From: Planotetraspora sp. A-T 1434
GTDB taxonomy: Bacteria > Actinomycetota > Actinomycetes > Streptosporangiales > Streptosporangiaceae
Direction: 5' to 3'
DNA: 64,000 bases
NCBI RefSeq assembly: GCF_025420585.1
Contig: NZ_JAOEGB010000011.1
Coordinates: 62,001-126,000, forward strand
How positions within the stretch are numbered: position 1 is the stretch's first letter; each line of letters begins with the position of its first letter. The notes beneath the pieces are model-generated. The model had not been told where the DNA came from, ran no database searches, and worked only from the letters and a program-made list of their open reading frames with translations. This document shows, piece after piece, positions 25,823 through 34,514 of the stretch. The position numbers and the translations under genes are program-made.

Positions 25823-26520
25823 GTCATCGGCTCGTATCGGTAGCCGACCCCCCAGACGGTGACGATACGCCGCGGATCGGTCGGGTCCGGCTCGATCTTC
25901 TCCCGGAGCCTGCGCACGTGCACGGTCACGGTCGAGGAGTCGCCGAAGGACCAGCCCCACACCTGGTCGAGGAGCGCGGTGCGGCTGAACGCCTGGCGGG
26001 GGTTGCGCAGCAGGTAGACCAGCAGGTCGAACTCCCGCGCGGTCAGCGTGATCTCCTCGCCCCCGAGCCGCACCTCGTGGGCGCCCACGTCCACCACGAG
26101 GTCGCCGTCGCGCAGGACGCCGGTCCCCGTGGGGACCAGCGCGCCCCGGGCCCGCCGGAGGACCGACTGGACGCGCAGCGCCAGCTCGCGCGGGCTGAAC
26201 GGCTTGGTGACGTAGTCGTCGGCCCCCGTCTCCAGGCCCACGACCCGGTCGATCTCCTCGCCGAGCGCGGTCAGCATGATCACCGGCACCGGCCAGCGTT
26301 CCCGCAGCTTCCTGCACACCTGGAGGCCGTCCATCTTCGGCAGCATCAGGTCGAGCACGAGCAGGTCGGGCGGGTCGGCCAGGGCCCGCCGCAGGGCCTC
26401 TGCGCCGTCGCTCACGCATTCGACCTCGTGGCCGTCCCGTTCCAGGTAGCGGGCGACGACCTCGGCGACGGTCGGGTCATCGTCGACCACCAGCACGCGC
26501 GCGGCGGAGTTTCCATTCAT
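25819..26520 (-). CDS. OmpR/PhoB-family response regulator
   Basis: A 233-residue DNA-binding regulator. The receiver domain has VLVVDDDPTVAEVV, phospho-acceptor Asp57 (LLVLDLMLPKMDG) and Lys in TKPFSPREL. The winged-helix domain (about 140-230) ends TVWGVGYRYEPMT, with the recognition segment STVTVHVRRLREKIEPD. ATG 26520 is preceded by AGGAGTG; the upstream in-frame extension lacks coding features. It is cotranscribed with the following histidine kinase. Confidence 0.94.
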   Translation of the reverse strand: MNGNSAARVLVVDDDPTVAEVVARYLERDGHEVECVSDGAEALRRALADPPDLLVLDLMLPKMDGLQVCRKLRERWPVPVIMLTALGEEIDRVVGLETGADDYVTKPFSPRELALRVQSVLRRARGALVPTGTGVLRDGDLVVDVGAHEVRLGGEEITLTAREFDLLVYLLRNPRQAFSRTALLDQVWGWSFGDSSTVTVHVRRLREKIEPDPTDPRRIVTVWGVGYRYEPMT

Positions 26521-26774
26521 CGCACTCCTATGTCGTGTCCCTGGAGAAGGCACACCCTCACGGTATGGCCGCGCCGGGTGTTCTCCGAGACACGTCATCA
26601 CACCGTAAGGCCGGCCGGGCAGGTGCCGATGCCTGCCGTACGGCTGCCGCCCGGCGCTGGCGGAACGTGTTTTTGCAGGAGAGCCAATGGGCTCTACGCC
26701 GCACTTGCGGACAAAGCGGTCAATCTTGGCCGAGCAAGGTCGCGACTGTCGGTGCCACGGCGTACTTTGTGGTC

Positions 26775-26942
26775 ATGGCCCGTACTGTGCTGACCGTTCT
26801 GGGGATCCTCCTGGCCCTGTGGCTGGTGTTCGGATTCGTGATCCCCGCGCTGTTCGCGACGCTGAAGTTCCTCTTCATCATCGCGATCATCGCCTTCCTG
26901 GTCGTCGCGGTAATCACCCTCGTCGGGAAGATGTCCCGCTGA
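26775..26942 (+). CDS. 55-residue single-span or hairpin membrane protein
   Basis: A small hydrophobic protein (MARTVLTVLGILLALWLVFG, continuing with two hydrophobic stretches) ending in VGKMSR. Start ATG 26775. It lies divergent from the two-component system and one base upstream of another small membrane protein gene. Proteins like this often modulate a neighbouring sensor or membrane complex, but nothing in the sequence shows a target. No named family recognised. Confidence 0.65.
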   Translation: MARTVLTVLGILLALWLVFGFVIPALFATLKFLFIIAIIAFLVVAVITLVGKMSR

Positions 26943-26943
26943 C

Positions 26944-27285
26944 GTGACCTCGCTCCAGGCCGCCACCAGGTCTCTCGCCGGGTCTCTCGCCGGGTCTCTC
27001 GCCGGGTCCGGCGTGGGGTCCCTCGCCGGATTCCTCGCGGGGTTGTTCGCCGGCGTGCTCGCCGGCTCTCCCGGGCTCGGCCTGCTCACCGCGCTCGGCC
27101 TGGCGGGCGTCACCGTCCTGGTGTTCGCCTGGATCGTCGGCCGTCTGGCCGGCGTCACCGCACCCGAGCCGTCGCCCCGGCGGCGATTCCAGCACGGCCT
27201 GATGCTGTTCGTCCGGTTCCGCGACCCCGGCACCGAGGGCCGTCCACGTCCCCGAGCCCCATCGGCAAGCCCGGCGCTCGCCTGA
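26944..27285 (+). CDS. Small glycine-rich membrane protein with AGSL repeats
   Basis: A 113-residue protein starting at GTG 26944, one base after the preceding stop, so translational coupling is likely. The N-terminal half is a chain of AGSL/AGFLAG repeats (four to five copies; the DNA repeats CTCTCGCCGGGT three times). It is followed by one strong helix (GLLTALGLAGVTVLVFAWIVG) and a basic tail. Third-position GC is high, as in neighbours. Function unknown; the repeats may form a glycine-zipper membrane helix (inference). A longer antisense frame here looks like a shadow. Confidence 0.55.
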   Translation: MTSLQAATRSLAGSLAGSLAGSGVGSLAGFLAGLFAGVLAGSPGLGLLTALGLAGVTVLVFAWIVGRLAGVTAPEPSPRRRFQHGLMLFVRFRDPGTEGRPRPRAPSASPALA

Positions 27286-27604
27286 TCCCTCGCCCGTCCC
27301 GCGCGGCCCGTCCCTCGAGGCACGTGCCGTACGGCTCCGCGACCCCGGCGCGGCTCCACGCGAGTGATCGCGAGCTCTTTTCGTCATCTCGTCTCCGCCG
27401 GCATGCCGACAGCAGGCATGTCGCGCATGAGACGCCATCCGAGCGACATGCGCCCCGGACCCGCCTCACCGCCAAGAACTTGGCGAGGGCGCGCACGTCC
27501 GGCTCGCGTCCCGCCCTCGCCTGACCGGTCAGACCTCGGCGGGGCTGCGCGTGTCCGGCTCGGCGTCCCGGCACATGTCAGGCCCCAGACGAAAGGCTCC
27601 GCCG
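27286..27604. other. Gene-free 319-bp stretch upstream of yidC-like gene
   Basis: I see no domain-bearing frame and no clear repeat. It includes one CCGTACGG site (27324) and AAAGG 10 nt before the yidC-like start. It probably carries that gene's promoter. Confidence 0.5.
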
Positions 27605-28267
27605 ATGTTCGATTTTGTGCTTGTGCCCGCCTACGACCTCATCCGTTCCCTGAGTGACCTCACCGGAGCGGCGCTCGCGATCGTCCTTTTCACGCTCGGC
27701 GTTCGGTTGCTCCTGCTCCCGCTCGGCATTCGCATCGCACGAGGCCAGCGGATCCGGATGCGGCTCGCCCCGGATGTCGAGAAGCTGCGCAAGCGGTTCC
27801 GCCAGGATCCCGTACGGCTGAGCCAGGAGGTCAACGCCCTCTACGCGAAGGAGGGCACGTCGATGGCCTCCGGCTTCCTGCTTCCGCTGGCGCAGTCGCC
27901 GTTCTTCATGGTGGCCTACCGGCTGTTCACGTCCGCCGTGATCGCCGGCCATCCGAACCTCCTGCTCGCGCGGGGCGTGCTCGGCGTCCCCCTCGGCGAG
28001 CACTTCGGCGCGGTGCTGGCGGGGGCGGGGCTGTTCAGCGCGCCGGGACTGGTCTTCCTCGGCCTCTTCGCGCTGCTCGTGCTGGCGGCGTGGGTGGCCT
28101 CCCGCAGAGTGGACGAGGGCGTGCCGATGCGGCGGCTCCTGATGCTGCTGCCGTTCGGGACCGTCCTCGCGGCGGCGGTGCTTCCGCTCGCGGCGGGTCT
28201 CTACCTGCTCGTCACGACCGCCTGGACGACCACCGAACGCATCGTGCTCTATCCCCGCCCCGCCTGA
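27605..28267 (+). CDS. YidC/Oxa1-family membrane insertase paralogue
   Basis: A 220-residue protein of the YidC/Oxa1/Alb3 family, which inserts and folds membrane proteins. It opens directly at the conserved first core helix (TGAALAIVLFTLGVRLLLLPL), whose arginine is the hydrophilic-groove residue of the family. It continues with the charged hairpin loop (LRKRFRQDPVRLSQEVNALY, then AKEGTSM) and LPLAQSPFFMVAYRLF. At 220 residues it is shorter than the main actinobacterial YidC (300-400), and it is not next to rpmH-rnpA, so it is a second copy. It is preceded by two small membrane protein genes. Its stop overlaps the convergent gene by 19 bp. Confidence 0.88.
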   Translation: MFDFVLVPAYDLIRSLSDLTGAALAIVLFTLGVRLLLLPLGIRIARGQRIRMRLAPDVEKLRKRFRQDPVRLSQEVNALYAKEGTSMASGFLLPLAQSPFFMVAYRLFTSAVIAGHPNLLLARGVLGVPLGEHFGAVLAGAGLFSAPGLVFLGLFALLVLAAWVASRRVDEGVPMRRLLMLLPFGTVLAAAVLPLAAGLYLLVTTAWTTTERIVLYPRPA

Positions 28268-28809
28268 ACGGCCTTGGGGTCGCCGTCCCGTCCGCCGGCC
28301 GGGGCGACCGCTGTCTCAGGTACCGGCCCGTCCGCGTGCGGCCCGGGGTGCGCGCCGGATGCGGCGCCGGGCGAAGCGTAGGGCAGTCTCGCGAAGCGCC
28401 GCATGATCTGCTGGGCGAGCCGACCGTGAGCCACCACGACAACGGCGAAGGCCACGATGAGCGCGGCCAGAAGCGGCAGTTGTCCGTCATCGGCCAAGAC
28501 GATGGCCTGACCGTCGGTCACCCCGGTCCGAGCGCAGGCCCAGCCGGTAAGCGCCGCGGTGGCCCACCGGCCGCCGCGGCTGATGGCCGGGCGCGCGGTC
28601 GCGGTCGCGGCGGCTGGTACGGCGAGCACGGCGAAGACGACGAGAATCCCCACGGTCACTCCCAGGGAGAAGTGGCCGTCCTTGCCCATGGCGAGCGCGA
28701 CCGCACGCATCAGGAGGCGGGCCACTGCTCCGCTCACCAAGCCGGCTATCAGCGCCGCGGCCAGCGCCGCGCCCAGCGCGCGGCCGAGCCGCCATCCGCT
28801 TTTCCGCAT
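28249..28809 (-). CDS. Four-helix membrane protein of unknown function
   Basis: A 186-residue protein with four hydrophobic stretches (LGAALAAALIAGLVSGAVA; VTVGILVVFAVLAVPAAA; a weaker third; LLAALIVAFAVVVVAHG) and a proline/glycine-rich polar tail. ATG 28809 follows AGGGGTTGGA. A TATAAC hexamer about 30 bp upstream is a plausible -10. I do not recognise a named family. The last 19 bp overlap the convergent yidC-like gene. Confidence 0.65.
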   Translation of the reverse strand: MRKSGWRLGRALGAALAAALIAGLVSGAVARLLMRAVALAMGKDGHFSLGVTVGILVVFAVLAVPAAATATARPAISRGGRWATAALTGWACARTGVTDGQAIVLADDGQLPLLAALIVAFAVVVVAHGRLAQQIMRRFARLPYASPGAASGAHPGPHADGPVPETAVAPAGGRDGDPKAVQAGRG

Positions 28810-28977
28810 TCCAACCCCTAACGTTCCAAACGGTTATAGGGGGTGGTCTTCGGATCGGGCAACGCCGGAAGAGTTCCGCAACCCGCCCGTGATGAGCGGG
28901 TCTCGCGGGCCAGGGCAAGGGGCCGGAATGGCCAGCTGAAAGCCGGCCGGGGGCTATCCCGGGGGGCCGCCAGTGGG

Positions 28978-29451
28978 CTAGCCGACCTCGCGAAGCTCGG
29001 GGGTTCCGGTCTTCTGGGCCGTGGTTTCGGTCTTTCGCGCCTGCCCGTTTCGGGCGGCCCAGGTGGCGTGGACGATGGCCCACACGGTGGTGAAGTCACC
29101 CTCGTGGCGGACTCCCCAGCGGTCCGCGAGGTACTCCACGATGCCGAGTCCCCGGCCGCCCAGCGACGAGAGCGTGGGACGGCCGGCCCGTGGTTCGGTG
29201 GTGGCTCCTCCGTCGCTCACGGCTATCTCGATCTGGCTTTCGGAGCAGATCCATGCGACCCTGAGCTGGCCGGACGGGAGCGGATGCGCGTGTCGCAGGG
29301 AGTTGCTGACCAGCTCGCTCATGACCAGCACCGCGTCGTCCACCGCGGCTGCGAGCATCCCGGCGCCCTGCAGTTCCGCACTGAGGCGCTGACGTGCGAC
29401 GGCGACACTCGACAGTGCATACGGCAACATCACGACGCTCGACGCACCCAC
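28978..29451 (-). CDS. RsbW-like ATP-binding (HATPase_c_2) protein
   Basis: A 157-residue GHKL ATPase of the anti-sigma/serine-kinase type. The ATP-binding motifs are VLVMSELVSNSLRHAH (N-box), IAVSDGG (G1) and GGRGLGIVEYLADRW (G2). Such proteins phosphorylate STAS antagonists or sequester sigma factors; the STAS protein at 23687 is a possible partner. GTG 29451 abuts GGGGAG with almost no spacing, so ATG 29430 may be the true start. It lies downstream of the PAS-GAF kinase on the same strand. Confidence 0.88.
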   Translation of the reverse strand: MGASSVVMLPYALSSVAVARQRLSAELQGAGMLAAAVDDAVLVMSELVSNSLRHAHPLPSGQLRVAWICSESQIEIAVSDGGATTEPRAGRPTLSSLGGRGLGIVEYLADRWGVRHEGDFTTVWAIVHATWAARNGQARKTETTAQKTGTPELREVG

Positions 29452-29572
29452 CTCCCCGATTCCCCTTCCCCGTCAGGAGACTAGTCTCCTGTACGACCGA
29501 AATGCCCCGTTCGATCGTCCGGGAAACCGTGTTGCGATCACAGCTTGTGCACATTGGACAATAGATCAGCTC

Positions 29573-31474
29573 TTACGTGGCTACCTCCTTACCACTCCGG
29601 TGTGTCGCATCAGGTAAGGGGGCGGCCCCGTTCAGAACGACCCGCATCCGGGTGCCTCCGCCGGGCCGGGGAAGGGCTGTGACGTCACCTCCCTGGGCCC
29701 TCGCGAGGCTGCGCACGATGTAGAGGCCGAGGCCGACCCCGCCGAACCTGCGCCGGTTGCCGCTGTCCGCCTGGACGAACCGCTCGAAGACCCGGTCCCG
29801 GTCGGCGGGCGCGATGCCGACACCCTCGTCGTCCACGACGAGCACCACGCAGCCGTCCTCCGGCCAGGCCTCGACCCTGATCAGCCCGCCGTCCGGGGAG
29901 TATTTGAACGCGTTCTCCAGGAGTTGCCCGAGGAGGATGTCCGTCGCGAGCGAGTCGCCGTACACGCGCGGCAGGCCGTCCGGGATGTCCACCTCCATCC
30001 GGTGCCGGTCGGACAGGACCGGCAGTCCGAGCGTCGCCGCCCTGACCCGCTCCGCGAGGTCGAAGATCTCGACGTTGACCTTCAACTCGTCCGCGCCCGC
30101 CCGCGCGCCGAGCAGCAGGTGGTCCATGAGCTGACCCAGCGACCGGGCGCGCTCCGCGATCGTGTGCACGGCGGAGCGGCGCTCGCCATCGGACAGATGG
30201 TCCCATCGGGAGTCGAGCGTGCTGGCGAAGCCCCGCACGATCGTGATCGGAGTGCGCAACTCGTGGCTGGTGGTGGCGAGGAACAGATCCTTGGCCTCCT
30301 CCAGCTCCTTGGCCCTCGTCACGTCGCGGAAGTCGACGACGCTCTCGCCGGTCTCGTGGATCTCCGCGCGGAGCACGTCCAGCCAGCGGCCGGACGACAG
30401 CTGGATGGTCAGCTTCTCCCCGGGCGCGGGCAGCGCGAACGGCGGCGGGCCGCCGATCACCTCGTTGGCCGGGAAACCGGTCAGCTCGGCCGCCGCAGGG
30501 TTCCACTGGATGACGGCGCCGGCTTCGTTCAGCACGGCGATGCCGTCGGCGCTGGCGTCGAAGACCGCCCGCTGGTGGGCGCGTTGCCGTACGGCGTCCT
30601 GGTAGGCCATCGCGTTGCCGACGGCGATTCCGGCGTGTCCAGCGAGGAGCTCCAGCAGTTCCAGCTCCAGATGGCTGGCCTTGCGCTTGGCGAACAGCGC
30701 GTAGAGCGCTCCATAGGGACGCCCGCCGACGGCCGCGATGCCGACGGCGATGGTGTGCAGGCCGGGCACCCGCGCCCAGATGAGGTCCTGGAAGCCTTCG
30801 GGGCCGGTTTCGAGCATCACGGTCTTGCCGGTGCGCAACAGCTTGCCGACCAGGCTGGTGTGCAGGTCGGCGGTGGCGCCGCGGAGGGAGTCGGGTAACT
30901 GGTGGACGCCCACCAGCCGGAGGCGCTCCCCGTCGATCGACACGAAACCCCCCGCGTCGGCCCCGGTGAGCTCGGTGAGGCTGGCGGCGATCCGGTCGAG
31001 CACGACGGGCAGGTCGAGCTCGGCGTTGATGTCGCCGACGACGTCGGTGAGCCGTCGCACCAGCCGGGCGCGCCGGGCGACCCGGTCACGGGCGGCCTCG
31101 TCGTCCTCGGTCGGGTGGTACACGTTGACGTAGCCGAGCAGCGCCCCCGTGCCGGTCCGCAGCGCGCTCGTGTCCACCCTGACGTCGAGGAGCCTGCCGT
31201 CCCGATGGAAGCGCCGGGTGCGCAGCGACACCGGGCCGCCGGTCCGCACGCGCTCGAGCACCGCGTTGTGCTCGGCCATCAGCTCGGCGGGGACGATCGG
31301 CGCCCGCCTGCCCATCAGCTCCTCGGCCGGCCATCCGAACAGCCGCTCGGCCGCGGCGTTCCAGCTCAGGACCGCCAGGTCACGGTCGAGGGCGACGATG
31401 GCATCGGGCGAGCTCGCGACGACGGCGCGGGCGATGCCGTCCTCGTCCGCGTCGTGCGCCCTGGTGTCACCCAC
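29573..31474 (-). CDS. PAS-GAF-PAS sensor histidine kinase, apparently soluble
   Basis: A 633-residue kinase. PAS domain (about 15-110) contains DAIVALDRDLAVLSWNAAAE. A GAF domain (about 145-290) is of the kind found in redox/light or small-ligand sensors. A second PAS (about 305-395) has DGIAVLNEAGAVIQWNPAAA. Then come HisKA with TTSHELRTPITIV (His about 404) and HATPase with LLENAFKYSP, DDEGVGIAP and FGGVGLGLYIV. No transmembrane segment is visible, so the input is cytosolic. No response regulator is adjacent (orphan). GTG 31474 is chosen over upstream codons that would overlap the divergent MGMT gene. Confidence 0.9.
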   Translation of the reverse strand: MGDTRAHDADEDGIARAVVASSPDAIVALDRDLAVLSWNAAAERLFGWPAEELMGRRAPIVPAELMAEHNAVLERVRTGGPVSLRTRRFHRDGRLLDVRVDTSALRTGTGALLGYVNVYHPTEDDEAARDRVARRARLVRRLTDVVGDINAELDLPVVLDRIAASLTELTGADAGGFVSIDGERLRLVGVHQLPDSLRGATADLHTSLVGKLLRTGKTVMLETGPEGFQDLIWARVPGLHTIAVGIAAVGGRPYGALYALFAKRKASHLELELLELLAGHAGIAVGNAMAYQDAVRQRAHQRAVFDASADGIAVLNEAGAVIQWNPAAAELTGFPANEVIGGPPPFALPAPGEKLTIQLSSGRWLDVLRAEIHETGESVVDFRDVTRAKELEEAKDLFLATTSHELRTPITIVRGFASTLDSRWDHLSDGERRSAVHTIAERARSLGQLMDHLLLGARAGADELKVNVEIFDLAERVRAATLGLPVLSDRHRMEVDIPDGLPRVYGDSLATDILLGQLLENAFKYSPDGGLIRVEAWPEDGCVVLVVDDEGVGIAPADRDRVFERFVQADSGNRRRFGGVGLGLYIVRSLARAQGGDVTALPRPGGGTRMRVVLNGAAPLPDATHRSGKEVAT

Positions 31475-31577
31475 GCCCCCATCGTGCCTTCTTTCCACAG
31501 GTGATCTTGGGGTTTTCCGCCGGGTGGGGCCACCTCCGATACGCTTCCCTTCAGGTAGCGACAGGAAGTGGGGCGCC

Positions 31578-32141
31578 ATGTCCACAGGGGACCTCGAAGC
31601 CCTGCTCCGTGTGACCGCGCCGGGTTACGTGGGGGAAGCCCCTCCCGATGTGGCCTTCGGGACCACCGATACGCCGGTCGGGCGCCTGACGCTGGCGGTG
31701 ACCGGCCGCGGCGTGGTCGCCTGCAGCTACGACGACGAGCACGCGGTCTTCGCCCGCGTGTCGAGGGCCATCGGGTCGTTCATCGGGCCCGATCCCCGCC
31801 GTCTCGACCCGGTCAAGCGCGAGCTTGACGCGTATTTCGCGGGCAGGCTCCGGGCCTTCTCGACGCCTGTGGATCTCCAGCTCGTCAGCTCCTTCACCCG
31901 GACGGTCGTGCAGATGATGCTCGCCGTGCCGTACGGCAGCGTCACGACATATCAGGAAATCGCCGAGCGGATCGGGCGGCCGCAGGCGCTGCACGCGGTG
32001 GCCAACGCCCTCGGCGGCAATCCCGTGTGCGTGTTCGTGCCGTGTCATCGGGCCGTGGACTCGTCCGGCGCGCTTGGCGGCTACGCCGGAGGCGCCGCCG
32101 CCAAGGAGCACCTCCTCCGCCTCGAAGGCGCCCTTTCCTAG
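31578..32141 (+). CDS. ogt: Methylated-DNA-[protein]-cysteine S-methyltransferase
   Basis: A 187-residue suicide repair protein that removes alkyl groups from O6-alkylguanine. The active site is VFVPCHRAVDSSGALGGY with acceptor Cys156. The helix-turn-helix segment VPYGSVTTYQEIAERIGRP precedes it, and the asparagine hinge is in ANALGGNP. The N-terminal ribonuclease-H-like half is about 85 residues. ATG 31578 has AGGAAGTGGGG just upstream. Monocistronic; it ends 14 bp before the convergent cytX gene. Whether ogt or ada-C naming applies is a matter of convention. Confidence 0.93.
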   Translation: MSTGDLEALLRVTAPGYVGEAPPDVAFGTTDTPVGRLTLAVTGRGVVACSYDDEHAVFARVSRAIGSFIGPDPRRLDPVKRELDAYFAGRLRAFSTPVDLQLVSSFTRTVVQMMLAVPYGSVTTYQEIAERIGRPQALHAVANALGGNPVCVFVPCHRAVDSSGALGGYAGGAAAKEHLLRLEGALS

Positions 32142-32154
32142 CCCTGTCCCGCTC

Positions 32155-33501
32155 TCAGACGCGGGAGACCCGGCGGGTGAGAGAGCCGAGCACCAGCGTG
32201 ACCAGGCTGGAGACGAGGAACGCGGCGAGCGCGGCGTTCATCCACGGCTGGTGGACGAACCCGATCGCCGAGCGCACGTGGCCCCACATCGTGTCCCACC
32301 AGCCGACCGTCGGCGTGGCGGTGACGATCCAGTAGGCGACGAAGCCGAGGACCCATGGCACGACCATGAGCCGGCGCGACGGCGCGTCGCCGGCCGTGTT
32401 CCACCGGGCGGCCCCCTGGAGGAGGAAGTAGTCGACCACGAGGACGGCGAACATCGGGACGAAGACGGCGCCGATCACGCTCAGGAACGCGCTGTAGGAG
32501 TTCACGTCCACGAACAGCGCGATCACGGTCGTGAGCACGCCGATGGCGACCGAGATGATCCGCCGGTCCACGCGCGGCAGGAGGTTCTGAATCGAGACCG
32601 TCGTCGAGTAGACGTTGGCGAACGACTGGTCCACCTCGCGTAGCACCAGGATGCCGAAGAAGAGCGCCCCCAGCGGCGCCGCCACGAACGGCTCCCACAC
32701 CCTGTTCCCGTCGTTGCCGACGAGCGCGAGCGCGGCGATGCCGAGGGCCAGGCAGGCGACCTGCGCGATCGTGTATCCGCCGACCACTCCCGTGAACGCG
32801 GCGGCGCTCGACCGGGAGTGCCGGGCGTAATCGGCGGCCATCGGCACCCAGGAGACCGACAGCGCGATCACGTAGTCGACGGCGGGGGCGAAGGCCTCCC
32901 AGGAGCCGTGGGCCAGCGACGGCCCCCTGCTGAACAGCGCTACCAGGAGCCAGACCATGGCGACGACCACGCCCGCCGTCACGTAACGTCGCAGGATCCG
33001 CACCGCGCCCAGCGGACGGATCGTCAGCGCGATCGTCAAGGCCCCGGCCACGATCGCCCACACCTTGTACGGCACCGCCGTACCGAAGACGGCCTGGGCC
33101 CCGGTCGCGATGACCCAGAGCTCGAAGGCGCCCCAGCCGAGCATCTGCACAATGTTCAGCACGGTCGGGACGTAGGACAGCCTCGCCCCGAACAGGCCCC
33201 GGAGCAGCACCATCGCAGGCTGACCCGTCCGCGCGCCCGGGATCGCGGCGAGGCCGACCATGGCCGTCCCGATCAGGCTGCCGACGACGGCCGCGAGCAC
33301 GGCCCCTGTGAAGGTGAGCGGCTTGCCGCCCAGTGGGTCGAGCAGGAACAGCGCCCCGGAGAAGCCGAGAAGGCTGACGCCGAGGTTGGCCCAGAAGGCC
33401 CCCTGGTCGAGCAGGCCGAGAGTTTTCGGGGCCTCCTCGTCCAGGGTCAGCGGCACTTCCGCGTGCTCGGGGGACTCGGGGGAAACGACGGCGGACGTCA
33501 T
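32155..33501 (-). CDS. cytX: NCS1 permease, probable hydroxymethylpyrimidine transporter CytX
   Basis: A 448-residue, twelve-helix nucleobase:cation symporter-1 protein. The amino end has GLLDQGAFWANLGVSLLGFS and AAIPGARTGQPAM, typical of the CytX branch of NCS1. A TPP riboswitch directly precedes it, which by established knowledge marks CytX as importer of thiamine pyrimidine (HMP) precursors. TenA, which releases HMP from degraded thiamine, is encoded 2.4 kb away on the same strand. The start ATG 33501 lies 8-10 nt downstream of the riboswitch end. Specificity assignment relies on the riboswitch. Confidence 0.88.
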   Translation of the reverse strand: MTSAVVSPESPEHAEVPLTLDEEAPKTLGLLDQGAFWANLGVSLLGFSGALFLLDPLGGKPLTFTGAVLAAVVGSLIGTAMVGLAAIPGARTGQPAMVLLRGLFGARLSYVPTVLNIVQMLGWGAFELWVIATGAQAVFGTAVPYKVWAIVAGALTIALTIRPLGAVRILRRYVTAGVVVAMVWLLVALFSRGPSLAHGSWEAFAPAVDYVIALSVSWVPMAADYARHSRSSAAAFTGVVGGYTIAQVACLALGIAALALVGNDGNRVWEPFVAAPLGALFFGILVLREVDQSFANVYSTTVSIQNLLPRVDRRIISVAIGVLTTVIALFVDVNSYSAFLSVIGAVFVPMFAVLVVDYFLLQGAARWNTAGDAPSRRLMVVPWVLGFVAYWIVTATPTVGWWDTMWGHVRSAIGFVHQPWMNAALAAFLVSSLVTLVLGSLTRRVSRV

Positions 33502-33507
33502 CGCACA

Positions 33508-33604
33508 CTCCCTACGCCGGCATTACCCGGACAGGTTCATGCGGTCGGCGGCACGCCTCGTGGAGGAGCCGCCCTCTCAGCCCGGTTTCGCCCGAGCTCC
33601 CGCG
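33508..33604 (-). promoter_or_regulatory. TPP riboswitch (THI element) controlling cytX
   Basis: Read on the minus strand from about 33604: GGGAGCTCGGG (P1/P2 side), GGCTGAGAGGGC (the invariant CTGAGA), GACCGCATGAACCTGTCC, then GGGTAATGCCGGCGTAGGG closing P1. All conserved TPP-aptamer blocks are present in order, with a variable P3 stem between. The last block runs straight into GGGAGTGTGCG-ATG, so the ribosome site overlaps the 3' side of P1. Ligand binding should block translation start. Confidence 0.96.
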
Positions 33605-33658
33605 GTATTTGAAATGTCGTACCGGATTATGACATCAAAGGGTCAAATGTCCAAAGAT

Positions 33659-33982
33659 CTAGGCGACGTAAGGGGGTTGGCCGGTCTCGCTCACCATCGG
33701 ACGTCCGGCGGCGGCCCACGACTGCATGCCGCCGTCCACGTTGACGGCCTCCCAGCCGACGTGGTTCAGCCAGGCGGTCGCGTGGGCGGAGCGTCCGCCG
33801 ACCCGGCAGATCACGTAGATGGGCTGGCCCTGCGGCACCTCGCCGACCCGCTGCTGCAGGTCGTTGAGCGGGATGTGCGCGGCCTCCGGCGCATGGCCCG
33901 CCCGCCACTCGTCGAGCTCGCGAACGTCCAGCAGGTACGCGTCATCAGGTACGGCTTTCGCCGCGATTTCCGGCATCGTCAT
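33659..33982 (-). CDS. Single-domain rhodanese-like sulfurtransferase
   Basis: A 107-residue protein with one rhodanese domain. The active-site loop is YVICRVGGRSAHATAWL, with the persulfide cysteine in CRVGGRS. The N-terminal portion YLLDVRELDEWRAGHAPEAA is the family's first signature, and DGGMQSWAAAGRPM ends the fold. Start ATG 33982 chosen; ATG 33997 or 33976 are possible. It follows the marR gene by 61 bp on the same strand. Sulfur delivery to thiamine or thiolation pathways is possible but not shown. Confidence 0.9.
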   Translation of the reverse strand: MTMPEIAAKAVPDDAYLLDVRELDEWRAGHAPEAAHIPLNDLQQRVGEVPQGQPIYVICRVGGRSAHATAWLNHVGWEAVNVDGGMQSWAAAGRPMVSETGQPPYVA

Positions 33983-34043
33983 GCGCCCAGTATCCATGTC
34001 GCGCCGCCCCGCGCGGGCTCGATGCGTCCCTGGAGCCCCAGCG

Positions 34044-34502
34044 CTACCACACGGGGCGGAGGGCGGCCCGGCCTCCGGAGGCGTCCACGAAGGCGCGCAG
34101 GTCCTCGTGGAGCCGGTCGAGACGGTCGGCTCCGATGATCGACGCCCATCGGTCCTCGGCCTGGCGCCACAGCTCGTCGGCGTGCTCGACGTAGGTCCGG
34201 CCCTTCGCCGTAAGGCCGAGGACGCGGGCCCTGCCGTCAGTCGGATGCGGACGGCGCTCGACGTAGCCCCAGCCCTCCAGCTCGGCCACGATCTTGGAAG
34301 CCGCCTGCTTGGTGACCCCCAGGTGGTCGGCGAGGTCGACGGTGGTGGCGTCGTCGCGGCCGAGCAGGAACCGGAAGGTGTATCCATGGGCGGGGCGCAG
34401 CGGCTCGCGGCCCTCCGCCTCGATTCCCGCGTGCAACTGATCCGTCATGACCCGAAACGCCATCGCGATGAGCAGCGGGATCTCGCCTGGCCGGCGCGTC
34501 AT
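34044..34502 (-). CDS. MarR-family transcriptional regulator
   Basis: A 152-residue winged-helix repressor. The DNA-binding region is ATTVDLADHLGVTKQAASKIVAELEGWGYVERRPHPTDGRARVLGLT, here split as recognition helix VTKQAASKIVAELE and wing RRPHPTDGRARV. ATG 34502 has GGGGG 7 nt upstream. It is divergent from a cupin gene with two TTGAC/GTCAA palindromes between, the usual arrangement for auto-regulation and control of the neighbour. Confidence 0.93.
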   Translation of the reverse strand: MTRRPGEIPLLIAMAFRVMTDQLHAGIEAEGREPLRPAHGYTFRFLLGRDDATTVDLADHLGVTKQAASKIVAELEGWGYVERRPHPTDGRARVLGLTAKGRTYVEHADELWRQAEDRWASIIGADRLDRLHEDLRAFVDASGGRAALRPVW

Positions 34503-34514
34503 TCCTGCACCCCC

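Noticed and set aside
26694-27359. 221-codon antisense frame over the two small membrane protein genes
   Set aside because: Repetitive NPARDPTPDPARD-type product arises from the AGSL repeat read backwards; the plus-strand pair has coupled starts and hydrophobic helices.
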